Below, piece by piece: positions 61,867 through 64,000 of a stretch of DNA of 64,000 bases; position 1 is the stretch's first letter; each line of letters begins with the position of its first letter. The translations under genes and the position numbers were made by a program. The stretch is from JAKZVK01 sp965248255 (GTDB lineage Bacteria; Acidobacteriota; Terriglobia; Bryobacterales; UBA6623), in NCBI GenBank assembly GCA_965248255.1, contig CBDFIW010000002.1, forward strand, positions 868,001 through 932,000, written 5' to 3'. The notes below the pieces were generated by a model that saw nothing but the letters and a program-made list of their open reading frames with translations, was not told the origin of the DNA and did not search any database.

Positions 61867-62409
61867 CTATTTGGGCTTCACCAGCGTCTCGACCCACTTC
61901 CGCATCCGCCCCTTCACTGCGAACACGCCTCGGATCGCCGGCGGCGGAATCCGTCTCACCTCTTCGTAAAGCGATGTCATGCTTTCAAAGAACTCGAGCA
62001 TGGCCACCAGCCGCCGCTTGACATGGGCATCCACCTTGGGCGCCGCTTCCAGTTCCTCGATGGAAGACCGCAACATGGCCAGTGTCGGGTCGGTTTCGCG
62101 GCGTTTCCGTTCTTCGATGATGACCCGGAACATCTCCCACACGTCCGACATCGACTCGAAGTGGTCGCGCCGGTCGCCCAGCACGTGGGTGACGCGTACA
62201 ATCCCCCAGCTCTGCAACTCGCGAAGACTCGTCGACACGTTCGACCGGGCGACCGAGAGAGTGCCCGCGATGTCCTCGGCGTGCAGAGGCTTGCGAGAGA
62301 GATAGAGCAATGCGTGCGTCTGGGCCACCGTCCGATTGATGCCCCAGCGAGTCCCCATCTCGCCCCAATGCAGGATGAACTTCTCGGCCACAGGCAGTAG
62401 TTTCGGCAT
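61867..62409 (-). CDS. GbsR/MarR-family transcriptional regulator
   Basis: A 180-residue winged-helix regulator of the GbsR branch. The DNA-binding part is seen as NRTVAQTHALLYLSRKPLHA, AEDIAGTLSVARSNVSTSLR and ELQSWGIVRVTHVLGDRRDH, followed by a helical C-terminal part. The ATG at 62409 is downstream of a strong promoter and an 18-base palindrome, suggesting autorepression. With the DUF805-SRPBCC gene it forms a two-gene operon. The ligand is unknown; related regulators respond to osmolytes or small aromatic compounds. Confidence 0.85.
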   Translation of the reverse strand: MPKLLPVAEKFILHWGEMGTRWGINRTVAQTHALLYLSRKPLHAEDIAGTLSVARSNVSTSLRELQSWGIVRVTHVLGDRRDHFESMSDVWEMFRVIIEERKRRETDPTLAMLRSSIEELEAAPKVDAHVKRRLVAMLEFFESMTSLYEEVRRIPPPAIRGVFAVKGRMRKWVETLVKPK

Positions 62410-62422
62410 GGCGGTTCCGTAG

Positions 62423-62466
62423 TTTCTGTCTATACAGAAATTACAGCATAATGATTCATTTGTCAA
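62423..62466 (-). promoter_or_regulatory. Sigma-70 promoter with operator palindrome for the GbsR-type operon
   Basis: On the minus strand, TTGACA (62461-62466) and TAATTT (62438-62443) are separated by exactly 17 bases. The palindrome TTTCTGT-CTAT-ACAGAAA (62423-62440) overlaps the -10 and start region. Its place suggests binding of the MarR-type dimer encoded 14 bases further down, blocking RNA polymerase. Confidence 0.7.
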
Positions 62467-62634
62467 GGGCCGGCACGAAGATTGACGACGTAGCGTGAGT
62501 CGTCGGGTGAGAGACCCGAGCCCGGAACGCTAGTGACGGGTACCCAGCTTTCGTTGGCTAATCGGGCTCCTGACCCCTCACCCGCGTTCGGGGCTCGGTT
62601 GCTTTCGGACGCGCTGCTGCAAACGGCGCTGGAC

Positions 62635-63750
62635 TCACGCCACGGCTTCAGCCGCTTCGCGAGTCGGTGCGGGCTTCCGCAGCGCAATCACGACCGACGT
62701 CCCGAAGAAAGCCAGGATCGTCAGTTGCAACACATGCGACGCCGGCGGTGGAGCCAGGATAAAGAAGTAAACGAAGGGTGTGAGCAGTAAGGTCGCCAGA
62801 AGTTGCAGCCAACGGTTCGTCGCCTGCGTATAGATGATCATCGCGGCCGGCAACAGCAGGGCACAGTCGGAGAGGTAGGCGTGGTAGCTGATCAGCAACC
62901 CACCGCTGAGCGCCACGGCCAGCCCGTAGTGGAACGAACTGCGCCGCGCGACCTGCCACGCGGCTACCACGATCGCGACCGTAAGAAGGGCCTGCAGCGC
63001 AAGGCTCATCGGAGCGTCCGCCAACAGACCGTGCAGGTTCGGCATCTTCGCCGGGTTCGGGTGGACGCGTCCATCGGTGAGTGTGTGGAAGTATTCCAGT
63101 GGCCATCGCAGCCCGCCGACGGCAAACGAAACCGCCAGCAAGACACCGCCGCCGGCCGCCAACCCCTTAAGCATGTCCCAGCGCCTCTGCGCAATCAGAA
63201 CCAGAGGCAGCAGAACAAACAGGTGGTACTTGGCCGCGCACAACGCGAGAACGCAGCCGGCGGCGAAAGCTATACCCTGACGATGAAGGTAAACGGCCAG
63301 CGCGATCCACAGTAACAGCAGCGGCGTGTCCTGACCATTCATCAGCGACTGAAAAGCGGGCAACGAGAGCGCGGTGAACGCCACTGCGTCCATCCCCGAG
63401 GGGGTCTGCCAGAGCAAGGCGAAGGCAACCAGCGCACCGAGGCTAATCGCCATCCAGAGTGTGTAGGCCGTCAGGTAAGGCAGCCGTCCCAGTGGCCAAA
63501 AGATCGCTGCGTGATAGGGTAGGCGCGTGTAGCGGAGCGAGTCGTTCGTGCCGCCCACGTGAGCCTCGAGCAGGTCGTAGTTGTGCTCGGCACTGTAGAG
63601 AAAAGGTGAACCGAGAAGCTGCGTGCCGTTGTACAGCGGGGCGAAATCGTTCTTGCCCGAAAGGATCTGCTCCTTGGCCGACATCGCCATGATGAACATC
63701 ACCGTCAGACCGATAACGCTGATCAGCGCTTTGTCCATCCAGGGCTTCAT
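62635..63750 (-). CDS. GT87-like membrane glycosyltransferase
   Basis: A 371-residue protein with about nine to ten membrane helices. An early extracytoplasmic Asp in SGKNDFAPLYNGTQLLGSPF fits the DUF2029/GT87 mannosyltransferase family, which uses polyprenyl-linked sugars. LRYTRLPYHAAIFWPLGRLP and LSLPAFQSLMNGQDTPLLLL are typical GT87 loops. The start is uncertain: the ATG at 63750 lacks a clear ribosome-binding site, and 63735 is an alternative. The 168 bases after it (62467-62634) show no gene. It is likely involved in cell-surface glycan assembly. Confidence 0.7.
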   Translation of the reverse strand: MKPWMDKALISVIGLTVMFIMAMSAKEQILSGKNDFAPLYNGTQLLGSPFLYSAEHNYDLLEAHVGGTNDSLRYTRLPYHAAIFWPLGRLPYLTAYTLWMAISLGALVAFALLWQTPSGMDAVAFTALSLPAFQSLMNGQDTPLLLLWIALAVYLHRQGIAFAAGCVLALCAAKYHLFVLLPLVLIAQRRWDMLKGLAAGGGVLLAVSFAVGGLRWPLEYFHTLTDGRVHPNPAKMPNLHGLLADAPMSLALQALLTVAIVVAAWQVARRSSFHYGLAVALSGGLLISYHAYLSDCALLLPAAMIIYTQATNRWLQLLATLLLTPFVYFFILAPPPASHVLQLTILAFFGTSVVIALRKPAPTREAAEAVA

Positions 63751-63905
63751 GGGTTGGGGTCGCGGGGCGGGGATTGCTTGCGGCCTCGAGTAACAGGATT
63801 GTATCACTAGGCCTGGGAGCGGCCTAATACGGTGTTCCTACTACACCGAACCTGGGGAGGCTAAGTAGTGCGTTTCGCAACTACGGTTATGTTTCGTTTC
63901 GCCAT

Positions 63906-63930
63906 GTAGGGGCGGGCCCCCGCCCGCCCA
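63906..63930. repeat. Family A palindrome
   Basis: GTAGGGGCGGGCCCCCGCCC followed by GCCCA: a compact member of the TAGGGGCGGR family near the right edge of the window. Confidence 0.7.
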
Positions 63931-63988
63931 CCCAGGATGGCGGATGCCCCGCTCAGCGATGTGACCGAACTTCTGAAGCGCTGTACTA

Positions 63989-64000
63989 TTGACTCCCGCA
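63989..64000. mobile_element. Possible start of a second IS630 copy at the window edge
   Basis: The final 12 bases TTGACTCCCGCA are identical to the left terminus of the IS630 at 34842, and TA precedes them here as well (63987-63988). The element would continue beyond the window. Confidence 0.45.

Overview
The window looks like a high-GC chromosome segment from an Acidobacteriota bacterium of the Bryobacterales/Solibacter type. The best taxonomic clue is the secreted protein at 58184-60252, whose C-terminal region reads as the TIGR03437 domain that is greatly expanded in Solibacter relatives. Paired DUF1549/DUF1553 and DUF1501 proteins, PPC-domain proteins, neutral-ceramidase-like hydrolases and several secreted BNR/sialidase-like propellers also fit this group (or the Planctomycetes). 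No rRNA, tRNA or CRISPR array was seen.

Layout. 0-2.7 kb: three Tad-pilus-type genes (two TadE-like, one TadG-like) on the minus strand. 2.9-3.7 kb: an IS5/IS427-group insertion sequence beside a tyrosine-recombinase remnant. 4-8.5 kb: a minus-strand catabolic block (HpcH/HpaI aldolase, amidohydrolase, cyclase-family lipoprotein, MFS transporter). 8.7-19.8 kb: ceramidase-like hydrolase, sialidase-like protein, sugar-phosphate-isomerase-like protein, a transposase flanked by 90-bp inverted repeats, CehA/McbA-type hydrolase, alpha/beta hydrolase and FAD oxidoreductase. 20.2-22.3 kb: cysK and a YeiH-type putative sulfate/sulfite exporter. 22.5-29.7 kb: another propeller protein, then a PPC / DUF1549-DUF1553 / DUF1501 operon. 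29.8-35.9 kb: a cytochrome P460 gene with an internal stop, IS1595, a YHS protein, an MHYT sensor kinase and IS630. 36-40 kb: hydantoinase/oxoprolinase pair hyuA-hyuB with a small zinc-binding partner. 40.2-52.3 kb: a ribose-type ABC transporter whose ATPase lies about 8.4 kb from its permease and binding protein. Between them sits a worn accessory stretch: kinase stub, bacilliredoxin, ferredoxin plus a partial copy, frameshifted SagB-like protein, frameshifted PQQ-type propeller, aldehyde dehydrogenase stub and a group II intron. 52.4-60.3 kb: DUF3500 protein, two sialidase-like proteins, ilvD and the matrixin/TIGR03437 protein. 60.5-63.8 kb: DUF805-SRPBCC protein with its GbsR/MarR regulator and a GT87-type membrane glycosyltransferase.

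The overall theme is scavenging and breakdown of complex organic molecules: secreted propeller enzymes, amidase/aldolase/hydantoinase chemistry and sugar uptake. On top of this lies a dense load of extragenic palindromes (at least five families) and four insertion sequences plus an intron. Five genes carry single-base frameshifts, several of them as if one base were missing from a C or G run, so residual assembly error is a real possibility. One gene carries a Trp-to-stop change. I did not find a convincing new defence or biosynthetic system. The most original observations are the palindrome families placed on stop codons and inside a signal peptide, the IS630 that replaced a host stop codon, the repeat-flanked transposase, and the PPC/DUF1549/DUF1501/P460 neighbourhood.
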